The translations under genes and the position numbers were made by a program. This document shows positions 22,238 through 34,510 of a stretch of DNA of 64,000 bases, in pieces; the stretch's first letter is position 1, and each line of letters starts with the position of its first letter. The DNA is taken from contig OY986439.1 of assembly GCA_963920525.1 (NCBI GenBank), forward strand, positions 46,970,982 through 47,034,981, read 5' to 3'. This DNA comes from Dichetophora obliterata. Taxonomy: Eukaryota > Arthropoda > Insecta > Diptera > Sciomyzidae. The notes under the pieces are model-generated. The model made no database searches and was not told the DNA's origin. It saw nothing but the letters and a program-made list of their open reading frames with translations.

Positions 22238-23056
22238 AAATGCACAATGGCGCACAAACGCGCATTTTAAGCACTCAATCGAACTATGCGCAGAACTATC
22301 TGCGCAATGACATGAATGTCAAGAGGCGCAATGACTCTTCTGTCTGCCAATTTTCATCAAAAAATACCAGAACTTTCAAGATCAACCGCTGCCGATGAAA
22401 TAAACTCTTGTCTCAAATCAATCGACCCTGTGGCACTATGTGAGGAAGCTTCAGCTGACGACAAACATGCGAGTTGCATTGATAAAAGATTCATATGCAG
22501 AAGATTTCTCCAAGCATTTGTTGACTATCGGTTACAGACGCGTTCCTGTCACATTTCCGCTTCCACAGAATTTCGCAATCTCGTCTCAACAAAGGACGAT
22601 CTCATAAAAAACGTGTTCCTAAACATGATGAGTGATCTAGCAATTCTCGCTGCAAAGAAAAAAGATGTGATTTGCTTAAACTTAACAATTCAAAATAAAG
22701 TAAGTGGTCCGCTGTATTCCCTAAAATCTATCGGCACTGTTACAAACGATGACGAAACAAGCAACTATCCAACTGAGTTTTTAAACTCAATGGCTTTGCC
22801 TGGCTTGCCACCGCACAATTTACAACTCAATGTTGACTCGGTTCTCATGTTTCGAAATCTAAACCAACCAAAACTATGTAACAGAACGCGTTTGGTGGTG
22901 AGAAAAGTTATGGGCATTGTGATTAACGCAACGATACTCAAAGGAAAGTTCAAAGAAGATACAGTTCTCATTCTGAGAATTCCGATGATCCCAACCGATA
23001 TGCCATATGCACTTGTCAACAAAATGAAAAAAGTCGTTTATTACAAGATTCTTCAA
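22238..23056 (+). pseudogene. Helitron Pif1-like helicase relic
   Basis: One frame reads CTMAHKRAF, a stop, ALNRTM, then from 22316 GAMTLLSANFHQKIPEL (the helicase motif around GDFRQ, degraded) and STAADEINSCLKS. It continues with FLQAFVDYRLQTR, then SNYPTEFLNSM, GLPPHNLQLNVDSVLMFRNL, NQPKLCNGTRL-type text (here CNRTRL) and IPMIPTDMP. These are hallmarks of insect Helitron helicase C-terminal halves. Stops upstream and loss of the sequence after IPTDMP show a fragment. Confidence 0.85.
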
Positions 23057-23365
23057 TGAGGGGAATCGGTCCGAATGCAAGTAATTGTTGCAAATAGTTG
23101 TGCAATAAAATGCCTTGCTGAAACGTGAATTATATTAATGAATTTCAGTATAAGTAATACACATTTAATTTTTGTGCTTTTATTAAACTTATTTTATTTG
23201 AACTATTACTTTTATTTTAATAAAAAATAAATTTTATCAGCTTATAAGCTAAAACAACATTTATTAGGCGATACTAGCAAGTTTATTAAAAAAAAGCAAG
23301 GCAATTGTTAGTGATAGCTGTTGATTGGGAAGAGATATTGAGATAATTTTTTTTTAAATAAATTA

Positions 23366-23760
23366 TCCCTACAGAGAAAACCGAGTCAACTACCCTTAAA
23401 TGACTGGCTAAAATTTAAATTTTAATTAAAATAATATTTTACTAAAATGTAAGCTTTTTGTAATTTTTTAAAAATATGGAAAGTTGTAAGTGCGATATTA
23501 ATAGGAAAGGTTACAAATCTGTTTTTCAAGACTGGTCACTGGACAAGGCAGAGTGATGTAGAATGTTACAATTGACCCCTGTCAATGACAGTGCCATTAA
23601 AAGTGACCGGTCGGTAATATATGTAGCTGGAAGAATTGGGACAGGCCCCTTTCCTCTGGGAACCAATCACGTAAAAGTTACCAGTCAGTTTTATATAAAG
23701 GTGGCAGAATTAGGACCTATCACGTGGTAGGTTTTGAACTGGTTTTTTTCTCCGTAGGGA
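23366..23760. mobile_element. MITE with TCCCTACAGAGAAAA ends
   Basis: Left TCCCTACAGAGAAAACC; right end is the inverse of TCCCTACGGAGAAAAAAACC. The interior (GACCGGTCGGT, CTATCACGTG) recurs inverted at 43541-46186. Confidence 0.75.
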
Positions 23761-24399
23761 TTTTTTAAGCTAGAGCACTACGAAAATAGAAACAACATTT
23801 TAAAAAAACAATAGTTCGACAAAAAATTAAAATAAGTTTTTTAGACTTATATTCCGGTCTATTAGATTTGAGACAAACGGAAAATGATTTTTTTTCTTAA
23901 GACTGAACAAACGCATTGGGATACCCCTTTAAATGTGTAAACATTGTTTAGATTCCGAAGATGGGTTATAGTTAGCTGGAGGGTGGAAAGATGAAGAAGA
24001 TAATCGATGAAGATTTGTTTTAAATTTGCGCAGCTTAAAACTGCCGTGAAACACACTTGTAGGGAGCCATAAATTTCCCGTGCAGATAGTAGGCACTTCC
24101 ATGGTAGTGCCTATACAAAAAGCTGAGGCAACCAACATTACGTCGATGCTCAAGAGAGTTGAGAGAGGACAAAATATTTTCATCCACCATCAAATATATT
24201 GCACGATGTTAAATTTAGTAAAGAAGATCCAAGCAAGATCTTGAAGACCCTGCCCTAATGTACAAATTTAAGTCCATTGATGACCTGATACATGAGGTGT
24301 AGATCATGCGAAGATCAGCTGAAGTGATATATTTTTTAACTGTTAACCGACATAACAAAGATACGATCATTCCAACGTCAATCAGATTCTTTCAAGATC

Positions 24400-24720
24400 C
24401 ACAAGATCCACACCATTCGTAATGGGGAGAGCTAAGGCTTGTCGTTCATTCGCTTGTAGGTTAACAGACAGCACTGGTCTGGCTTGCATTTAATTCTACT
24501 TTATTAGCAAGACCCCAATCGTAGATTTTTGTAGATCATTAAGGGGTATATCACTCATATTTTGCCTATTCCACTCTATCTCCATAGTGTTTGGGCGTTT
24601 TTTTAATGAGTATGAATGACAAATGCTGCTGTCGTCCGTAAACAAATGGATTGGGATATGTGTCAACGACAGAAGGCCGTTGATAAAAATCAGAAACAAG
24701 GTTGGTTTTCAGGGCTCAGT
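24400..24720 (-). pseudogene. Non-LTR reverse transcriptase fragment
   Basis: The minus strand encodes FLIFINGLLSLTHIPIHLFT, then DDSSICHSYSLKKRPNTMEIEWNR, matching the FADDS region of Jockey/R1-like RTs. A frameshift then moves the match (LNASQTS-like) to another frame. Confidence 0.7.
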
Positions 24721-27700
24721 CATGTTTAGTCAGATTCTTATCGGGACTGACAAGTTTGTTATCGTTCGTCTGATTTTTTAGTTGAGTGCACTGTTTCTGA
24801 TTTATTTTTATGTAGTCAAATAAAAAAATTTTTTCGTAATAGACAATTGCTATTTCTTGAAAAACATTAATTTTTAACAATTTTCGGAAGAAAAACGTTA
24901 ATATGTGTCATGAAAAATGAAGATTCTTACACTTGTCAACTTATGTTTTATTTTCAAACACACATGCACCTACATAGCAAATTCCACTTAAGACTCCAAA
25001 TCAAATTTAAGTCTTACAAAGGAAATTTTGATGAGTGCAAACATTATAAAATTGCTTCACTTGGCACAACAACGCCTACAAACAGCTTCATCATCAAATT
25101 CATCGTTATTGTCATCAGTATTCTTTCATGAGCAACATGCATGGAAAGCAACAATATTTGACACAAAAAAGGCTGCCGACATTATAACAGAAAGTTCAAC
25201 ACTTAAGAAATATATAACGATACACACACACACAATCACTGACAGAAATACACAGCGGCGCATTCAAGCACGTGATGCCTGTGCAAATAAAAATTCCTCT
25301 ACTAACAATGACAACAGACCAAAAAAAAAAACCATTTTTGACAAGCGCTGCTGCTGCCAACACAATCCATCCGCACTCATCGTCTTCGATGATTGCTGCT
25401 ACTTAAGGAAAACAAACAGCATGAAGTTAAACGAGCGCAAATAATGCGACAGTAAAGTGAAAAAAATTGCGTGCGACGCACAGTCTTCCATGTTAGGAGT
25501 TGAGTTCAACTTTGACTTTCTTGCTTGCGGCGTTGTTGGCAACACTTTCCTGCCGTAGCGTCAAAAATGTAGGACAAGCTGTTACTGCTTGGCTTTGATT
25601 TTTTCGTCGTTCTGATGCCACTGTTGCTGTTGCTGCTTCACGCTTCTGTAAACAAACTTCCGGATATAAACTAAGCATTGAAGTATCTTTATTTGATCAA
25701 CATTTGACAGCTCAATGCTGTCAATGTTGTCGTGTCTTTAAAGTCATTACTTTGATAGCTCGAGTTGTTATTAGTGTTGTTGTTGTTGTTGTCGCTGTTT
25801 GGCGAAATTGATATCCTTTCGTTGTAAGTCGTTTGTGCGCCGTGTTTTTGTCTATTATTTAACAACAGCGAAGTTCTTTTGTTAACAGTTGTTACAAAAA
25901 AATATTGTTGTTTCTTGTTTTAGAGAAAAATTTATAACTTTTTGCGATTGTGTGAAGGGAAGAATGTTGCTTTTGGAAAAATTCAAGGTTTTCAGAGAAG
26001 TCAAACATGTAAATTCAATTTAATTTTCTGCGACATATTACCGTTTAGATGAGTGCCTTGAAAAAAACATGCAATATTGCATTGCATATAAAGGACATTT
26101 CTAGTAAGAAAATACCAGACCCAAAAAAAAAATTCACTAAAGAGTTAAAATATTCAACAAAAATCTTTTTCCTAAAAACTTTTATTTTATTGGGGCTGCT
26201 CAAAAGTAACGAAGGTGTTTGAATATTCTATAATTTCTTTATTTTGGAATCCATTGCATTTTTTATGTTTTTTCATTACACTCAATTAACCTTTCGGTTA
26301 ATCAAACCTTTTAAATTTTTGTTTATTCATTACTTTTTCATCGCATATTTTGTAAAGCTAATGCTACATGTAGTAAAAAAAATTCTAAAGCTATTAAACC
26401 AGCTTTCCAAGCAATAAGAGCACTTGATTGTATTTTTGTTTTTTGTGTTTCAACATATTTTGTACTCGGATTAGTTACAAGGTCCTTGTAGGGACCTTGT
26501 ACAATTTTTAAAAGAACTCGAAAATAATTTTTGTTTGAATATGAACTGAATGTGTTCGATGAAGATGAGGCTTCTGCTGCCACTACTAACCTTTCGTCTT
26601 CTGAGGCTGATGGTACCTACTTCATTTATAAAAATGGTACGAAATGGTAAAAAAATCCGCCAACGCACTCTCGCTTTCGTGCTCATAACTACTCTAGGAC
26701 GTCGTTATCGAAAGATACTCTCTTGGGAGAGAGCCATTATTATTGGGTGTATGCCAGTGTGTCGTACTTGAGCTACGTGCAAGGGGTTTTTTGCGTGAAC
26801 ATGAGGATTTCGACCTTGAAAACATGCTCGCTTATAGTAATCAAGTTTCCAGGTTGAATCAGATAAATGATAGATGTCCGAGAGATGGCGTATCAGGTTT
26901 ATTCGCGGTTGCGGTATTCGTTTTGTATTCTTCGGCTTTTTGTGAACGTTGGTTCAAATTGAATGATGTGTGAATGTGTCTATTCGCCTTTTGTTGATGT
27001 GTCCTTTTTATGTTTTGATTGGTAACCAGTCTGGAGCTGTGATGAGCTAAAACTCATAGTACTATGCTTTTAGTGTCCTACGAGGTTCGACCAAAAACTT
27101 AAAAGTAGGTACCACGCGTCAGTAGCCCCCTTGGCATATGCCAAGTCAGCCCTTTGGGGGATTCGTGGTGGTTGTGTTTTTATCCTTTATGTCGCGGGAA
27201 GAGCTATCTAGCTCAGTGTTGGTTTGCATTCTCAAACCGGGTGCCATTAGAGATAGTTCTCCACCCCTACCAATGGTTGCAACATGCCATCACAAAATTT
27301 AGCTAATTTTATACCTTTGAACTCTCAAAGGGACATTGGCCGACACAATATTTTAGTCCCACGCTACGGAGCAACGTAGAATAAAGCCTTCACGGCAGGT
27401 GTCTACGTAAAACACTCTGGATTTTTTAGGCCATCATGATCACCGAAGATGATCATTTTACATCTCTCGTTTTGTATTTCTTGCTTTAAAAAAAAAAAAT
27501 TAATGGCGACAAACAACAAATTATTTTAAAAATTTTTTTTGATTCCTGCTAACCAGATCAAACAGATTTGCAGGATTTACAAGAGATATGCATTAAATAT
27601 TTTTTTCAACTTAAAATTTTTTAATTTTGTCCGCACTCATTAGAGAAACTTCGGATATTGTGGTATAGGTATTTTTATACTGCGAATTGTGAAAAAACTA

Positions 27701-28803
27701 GAAGTCGGTTCTTAGTCAAATGCTATTTGTTTTGATGCTTGAAGTATTGGAACCAAAATAGTATACATAGATTAAGAATCTTATGATTACCCATAAAAAA
27801 GTTATTAGGGATAGCATTAGAAAACCCAAATTTCCAGTCTAGAAATTTAGAGGGTATTGTGGTACACAAAATAAGTGCAATATTGTATAATGTCTTTGAG
27901 TGAGTTGAATTTGAAAAATATTTAAGAAAAAAAATGTATGTTATATATAAAGACTCTTTTGAGAGGTTTTGACGTAGAATTGCGTCCTATAGAGCGGCTT
28001 ATATTTAGGTCAATTTCACAATTTTTTCAAGCACATTTAAAAAGTTTAGTTGACACTTTGGGGTATACCCACAGCCTTTTATATTCATCGTACATAGAAC
28101 AAATATATGCAAAAATATCAGTTAGAATACGAATAAAACGAAAATCTTGAATTATATCACTTCTTTAATAAAATCACAAAACACCAAAATCTAAGAAGAA
28201 AAAAATTCGTTTATTTGTACGAAAAATACACAAGCTGCTTCAGTAGCTTCTTTTGCTGTTGTTTTTGTTGTTGTTCATCGGTTCAAAGTCGTGTCGTTTG
28301 TTTTTGTGATGCTGTTGTTGTTGTTGATAAAATAAATATATATTTAAAATGTACATATATAAGTACTCATTAGATGCTTTCGTTTTTGTAGTTTGTTATT
28401 GTTTTTGTTTATTTTCAGCAAGATATATATACGATATAACTCATGAATTTCCTGACACCAAATCTAGCAGTACTTTCACAGTAATGCGAGCAGTAACTCG
28501 ATTTAGCTCGTAACTATATCACACATTGATTATTAGAGGCACCAAATGATATCCTTTTTAAATCCAACTTTATCAACACATAAAACTTTATATGTCCTTG
28601 TGTGGACTAATTGCAATTTGACGTCAATTCTTTGCTTTCTGTAATCGTCTCTTTTACACGAATTTTGTCCCAACATACCACAAGGTTTATTTTTGAGTGG
28701 TTCAAATTTTGTCTCATGGTGCTTCAAAGAATTAAAGCGCTCATGAATACATACTTAAGATGAGAGAGTATAAATGTGAAAAGCTGCCCGACACCGCAAT
28801 GGG
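24721..28803. other. Intron sequence, no supported gene
   Basis: AT-rich with TTG/CAA runs (25770-25795, 28255-28325). Two moderate-GC patches at 26690-26960 and 27050-27450 do not translate into anything recognised. A 29-bp motif at 27640 has an inverse partner at 35244-35272. Confidence 0.5.
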
Positions 28804-28938
28804 GCATGTCACACTTAGCGGACACGGACAAATTTGTTATTGTTTTCGCGGGTAAAATAAAAAAATGGAAATTGAGAGAACTTCTTTTACCTGTGAAAAC
28901 AACAAAAAATTTGTCCGTGTCCGCTATGTGTGACATGC
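28804..28938. mobile_element. 135-bp MITE with about 50-bp inverted repeats
   Basis: GCATGTCACACTTAGCGGAC, then ACGGACAAATTTG; the other end is the inverse of GCATGTCACACATAGCGGAC followed by ACGGACAAATTTT. Almost the whole element is one hairpin. Confidence 0.8.
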
Positions 28939-29197
28939 GTCAATAGAAACAATGAGAAAAACTATAGCAGAGGAAAAAAGAGAAAAAGCTTTATGCAGCT
29001 TGTGTGTCTTCTTGCATTTTAATGTAGCAATGATTTTTGTGTTATATATTTTTGGCTACTTTATAAACTTAAATTTTAATACCTTTTAAGAGTGCTTTTA
29101 AAAAAATTAATTATGCAAGACTTGAAGTTAAACATGTGGATTTTTACTAGTGAAAGAATTATTAAAATTAATTGGTTAGTTTTTAAGTTTAGCGTCG

Positions 29198-32100
29198 CAC
29201 AGTGGAATTTCTTCATACAAGCTGCTGCAAAAAATCGAAGGAATCAAGGTAGGGCTTTGAAATTTGGCACACATCTCTCATATTGCCAAATTAGATGAAA
29301 AATAAATTTTTGTTAAAATCCGCCCACAACCACGCCTACCTCCCATATGACGTAAAACTAAAAGACGTTGTATTTTCCTTATTTTCATATGTATATTAAT
29401 AAAAATTACTACCAGTGGTTGCATTTGAGTCCCCAATTATATTAAAATTTTAAGTGCCACGCCCAACGCCCATATAATAAATTTAATTTTTCACGATTTT
29501 CAAAAAAACAGATTTAAGCCTTTGTAGTTTGTGATCGATGCCAAGCAGCACTTACATCTATATAAATAACTAAAGACTAATATGTTAGCTGAACATTTGC
29601 AAAAAAAATTAGGGGGCCATGACTTAGCGTTTTTTTTTTAATTAACTAATCATTGCAAATAAAAGTCAAATTTGTACTATAAAATTATATTATAAATTAT
29701 AAATTATAAATTTTTTTCTTCAACTATCATTTCTTTAACTACATCATCTAGTTCTAACAGATTTTTATGCGGCTGACGTCTTATACTACTTATATATGGA
29801 TCAGATGATGCAAGCAGACGATGGAAAACATCAGTATTTGTTGCAGTTCTATTGCACTTTCTAGAAAACATTAATCTATAGTTTCTGTAATCTTTATTGC
29901 GTGCTTCTTCTGCTTCCTCGGATAGCATACCAATAGGAAGTACTGCTGCATCAATAATGTCCTTTCCATGTATAAGTACTTTATGCACAGTAACAGGCAT
30001 AAAGTACCACTTATATTTTTGAACAAATAGCTCAGCTGTATCCCATGCAAATTTTTGAAACTTCACACTATCAACTTTCTGTCCACACGTTATTATCTGC
30101 ATAATGATTCGGAAGCGATCTATTAGTTCTTCATTAACACCAGTTATATCAGCAACAAGTGCAGGATTGGAGAAGAAACGCCTTGAGGTATTGCCATTGT
30201 TCGAAGTGCCAGATCCTTGTTGTACAGCATCCACTCGCAAATTCATTCTTTCTTTAAATGCCGTCTGAATTCGATCCTTGTTCTCTTGTTTTAAAATCTT
30301 ATTTCTTGCTTCGATCGCAGACCACTTTTGAAAAGGCAAGTTATACGCTATATGGAGTATACATTCCATAAATTTTATTCGGGCGTGTAATGACGAAATG
30401 CCCAATTTACAAGCCTCATTGTCAATACTCTTCATTGAAATTTTGTCCAAATGGTTCATTTCAGAGGGCTTTGCATTACAAATGTAACATACGGCGGATG
30501 AAGCTGTACCTGTAATTGTCTGAGCCGTTTTTCCATCTAGCATCGTAAATACTAAATTGTGCGTTACATTGAACTGTTTGCCGAATACTTCAACATTCGT
30601 TTTCCCCAAAGCAGCAATATCTGATTTAATGTTCTCAACAACGGTTAACACTTTTTGTTTAGTCTCCTTAGTAAATTCGAAGAAAAGTGGTCGACAATAC
30701 CTTGTTGATGATGGACTTTTATTGCGCCATTGTTCTTCTTCAGTGTTTGTTTTCAAACTTAAAGGCACCATCGATGCTAATAGCAGACTTCTATCGCTTA
30801 CATCAGGTGGCAAACTCTGATTGTACTCTGCATGACCCGAAGAACCATCGCAACCCCACTTCGACGTAAGAGTGTAATTTGAATTTGTCATACCATTAAC
30901 CTTTTCGCTTGAAAAACTTTCAAAGAGACGCTTTGTGGTGTGATCCATCATACTTTGCAAGCTTGCAGACGCTTCCTTTTCTGATACTCGGATTTCATTG
31001 GGATAACATTTTTGCTTCTCCTCAGATACCTTTATATAAGGTGGTAAAATATCATATCCCTCTCCTTTCAAAACATTTTTTATTGTTTCGTATTGATGTT
31101 TTGTTAACTCTGCATCCAGCAATAACGCTAGCGCAGTAGACGAAGGAATATATGAAAATGATTTAATTTTTGAGTCGGTAACTCCACTTGCCATTTTTAA
31201 TTGTTGTTGGCTGTACTGGGATGTTAAATCGGCAGCTTTGAACCTTTTACTACGATATTTGCAATCATCGAATTCCTTAACTGGCCTTCCCTTGTTCCTT
31301 GAACAACAAGGTTGATCATCAGCAAGTGATACTTCAAATCTTAAAAAAATTTGTTATGGTTTACAAAGTTAATAATAAATGATTTTTGTTTCGCAACTTA
31401 CTTTTTAGCCAGACATCATTTTTCTGAAATAAATACGCTTTTATTTTGTGCGATTCCGCCCAGCGTTTACAAAAATTACCAAGAAATCGCTTATGAATGT
31501 TTTTTGTCACTATTTTGATTTCATTAATCGTAAGCACCGAGTTTTTTGCTTTTATAAAATCCGTTAATAAATTAACATTATTACCACAGTTAATAAGTTC
31601 CATACACAATTCATGATATGATACAGAAAATGAACTCATTTTAATAATTATTTTTCACAATTTTATTACACTTTTGGTCTACCAAATTTTAATTACCTAA
31701 TCATATGTTTTTGTTTTTTATTTTGTTATGCTTTTCTTTGGAATTGCTGTCAATCAGTTATTAACAAATTGTTGCTAAAGTGTATGCCTAAAAGTGGGCA
31801 CACTTTTTTTATTACATTTAATTGCAAAATTTCGTTGTAATACTATTGACTTTTTTTATAAAATTTATGCGTTTGTAAAATATTGAGAAAAGTTGGTGGA
31901 TTTTTTTGAGTAAATTTAAAGAAGACAGTCCCACCTTTCATTTTTTTGCAACCAGAACACAACGATCGATAACGCTCACCTTTTTTTTGTCCAAGAAAAA
32001 CTAAAAACACTGACTTTTTGAGTGCCTTCAAAAAAGAACCTAAATATATATTAAAATATTACGGTAATGCAATTCCTTTACTTCTAAATTAATGCTGAAA

Positions 32101-32370
32101 TACTATATTTTTCAAATATACTTACATCATATAGATACGAGAAAAAGAAATTATGTTTCCAGCCCATTGAAATGGGATGAAAATCTAAGGCAGTTACTGC
32201 AGAATTTCGTTTAGGTGACTTTACCGCGTTATTTTGTAAAAAAAAAAATTGTAGAAAAAATTGTATGATGAATTTATCTTAATTAAACAATTCTCTACAA
32301 AACTGCATCATTACATTTTTGATATTTTACACTCAAAAAAGGGGGTTTTTGCAGCCAAAATCCCACAGTG
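29198..32370 (-). mobile_element. Complete Transib transposon with 5-bp target duplication
   Basis: Left end CACAGTGGAATTTC; the inverse right end is CACTGTGGGATTTTGG. Both are flanked by CGTCG (29193-29197 and 32371-32375), a perfect GC-rich 5-bp duplication as known for Transib. CACAGTG equals the RAG recombination-signal heptamer. The element is 3,173 bp and encodes one RAG1-like transposase on the minus strand. Confidence 0.92.
29704..31639 (-). CDS. Transib transposase (RAG1 core-like), two exons
   Basis: Main open frame 31194-29704 (496 codons), continuing upstream in frame to about 31339 (EVSLADDQPCCSRNKGRPVK). A first exon, 31639-31402 (MSSFSVSYHELCMELIN), ends at donor GTAAGT. Joining to the acceptor before 31331 gives 621 codons in frame; the acceptor before 31339 would be off by one. 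Numbered in the main frame: catalytic candidates Asp116 (WGCDGSSGH), Asp220 (TMLDGK) and Glu426-430 (LSEEAEEARNK). CYIC at 236-239 and His404/His409 match the RAG1 zinc pairs CxxC and HX4H. MNLRVD, GNTSRRFF and the R/K-rich FSRKCNR are also family marks. No stop or frameshift in the main exon; possibly active. Confidence 0.9.
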
Positions 32371-32594
32371 CGTCGTCGCAGATACGTGAGAAGCCTTTTA
32401 TATAATAGTTTAGATATGCTCTTTACAACAGGAAAATAAATAATTCATATTTTACCGAAATATTTATTTCTATTTAGTAAACATAACTTTGAATTACAGT
32501 TACCTTTAACCAACATAAAAATGAACAAAAACAACAAATTCACCACTAAAAATATCAAACGAAAAATTATTGTAAAAAACAAATTGATTTTAAA

Positions 32595-34510
32595 TAACAC
32601 TATGCGCCAAAATGATAAAAACTTCTTTTATTTATAGGTTTATGAGATATATTTTTTTTTGAATTTTTGACCCCATTCTTTTGGATATACAGTACGACCT
32701 CGCTCAACGCAACCAATTAAATTCAAGCCAATTGCGAAATCTGAGGTTATTGCAAAAACCGAGGAAAAATTTTATATTGGCCAATAGACCTATTTCCAAA
32801 AAAAATATGCATTTTCTACACATTCAAATTAAAGTGAATCGAAAAATTTTTGTTCAGAAACATAATTTAATTTTATTTAATTTATTTTTTTAAAAATTGG
32901 GAAATTTTGGTCTGCACTTTGTTGCAATTTATACTTTGCGTACAATTTGGGTGTTGAGATTATCGAGGAGTTGCGTGTAGCGAGGGTTGCGTTGAGCGAG
33001 GTCGTACTGTAGCTCCATTTTACCATATCTTCAGTTTTAACGGACCGATTTGGTTAGAATAAATATCGCATTAAAGAATAAATTTACTTAAAATTATTTT
33101 CATCAATTTGGCTAATCTACTGAGTAGTTTTGGTACAATCGAGATATATATAAAAAAAGAAATATTTTTTTCAGTGAAAAATAAAATCGGAAAATCCTTA
33201 AAAACTTTAGCAAAGACAGAAGACACCAAAATATGATCAATTTATTATTTTATGCATAAAGATAGCTTCTTATGAAAAAGAATGAGTTACTGATGAAGAA
33301 CATTTAGGGAAGAATAACGAAGTTTGAGACAACAAGGTGAAGGTACTAAAAATTGAATTTTTTCCGTTATTTTAATTTTATTTATTGTAAAGTTAAAGTT
33401 TAGCTCAAATTTTATTAAATTAATATTGAATATATATTTTTAAAGTGATTTCGGCATCTTTTTTGTTATCGATAGTTATCGACTAACCCAACATGCCAGT
33501 GACTTTTACATCACAAAAACCTTCAAACAATTTTAAGTTTGCTTATATGTCCAATGCTGTACAGAGTTAGATTTGCCTAATTTTATTGCCATTCCAAAGC
33601 ACTGCTCATATTTTTGTTTGGAGGTTATGAGTAAGTATATGTTTTTTTTTTATTTGTGACATATTCACATAACAGAATTCGTCGAGATGGTTACTGCACA
33701 AAAAAACTCGCGATCTTTTGCTCATTTTTAAAGTTTTCGGACAATTAAATTATTCAAATCAAACGTTTGAAGGTTTTTGTGAGGTATAAGTCATTGGCAT
33801 GATGGGTTAGTCAATAACTATTGACTATCGATAAAAAAAGTAGCCCAAAACACTTTTGTAATATACATTTACCATTATTTTAATAAAATTTGACCTAACA
33901 TTAACTTTACAAATTATACAATTTTTTTTTTATTTTAATTTTTTTTTATATTTTTTTTATTTTATTTTATTTTATTTAAGTTATTTTAAATAAAATTAAA
34001 AAAAAGGAAATATTCAATTTTTGGTACCATCACCTTATTGTCTCTAATTTCGTTATTCTTCCATAAATTTTCTTCATCAGTAGCTAATTTTTTTCCTTAG
34101 AAAGTCATCTTCTTGCTTAAAATAATAATCTGTGCATATTTTGGTGCCTTATATTTTTGATAATTTTTTAGGGATATTTCGATTTTATTTTTCAATAAAA
34201 AAAATATTTATTTTTCTATATATCTTTCGATTATGCGGAAACTACTCAACAGATTAGCAAAAATGGTGAAATAGATCCAAATGTAATTTATTTTTCTTTA
34301 ATTTGATATTTATTAAAACCAAATCGGTCAATTAAAGCTGAAGATGTGCTGAAATGGATGGAGCTATATTCAAAAAAATCGGGCCAAAAATTCAAAAATA
34401 TATATCTCGAAAACCAATCCATAAAAAATTATTGCCATTTTCGTGTTCAGCGGGCCTATAAGAAAAATTTAGTGGCATATCGATCACAGAAATGGTGGCA
34501 CATAGTGTAA
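32595..34510. repeat. Large imperfect palindrome (foldback), 1.9 kb
   Basis: Left arm 32595-33530 and right arm 33756-34510 are inverted copies, for example GACTAACCCAACATGCCAGT (33481) against the inverse of the stretch at 33788-33812, and ACCGATTTGGTT (33043) against AACCAAATCGGT (34318). A spacer of about 220 bp separates them. The left arm carries a 320-bp MITE absent from the right arm. No ORF. Confidence 0.88.
32690..33009. mobile_element. pogo/Tigger-type MITE with 25-bp perfect inverted repeats, TA duplication
   Basis: CAGTACGACCTCGCTCAACG, then CAACC, with the exact inverse at 32985-33009, flanked by TA on both sides. The right palindrome arm holds the empty site (GAATATAGCTCC against GGATA-TA...TA-GCTCC). 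Confidence 0.92.
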
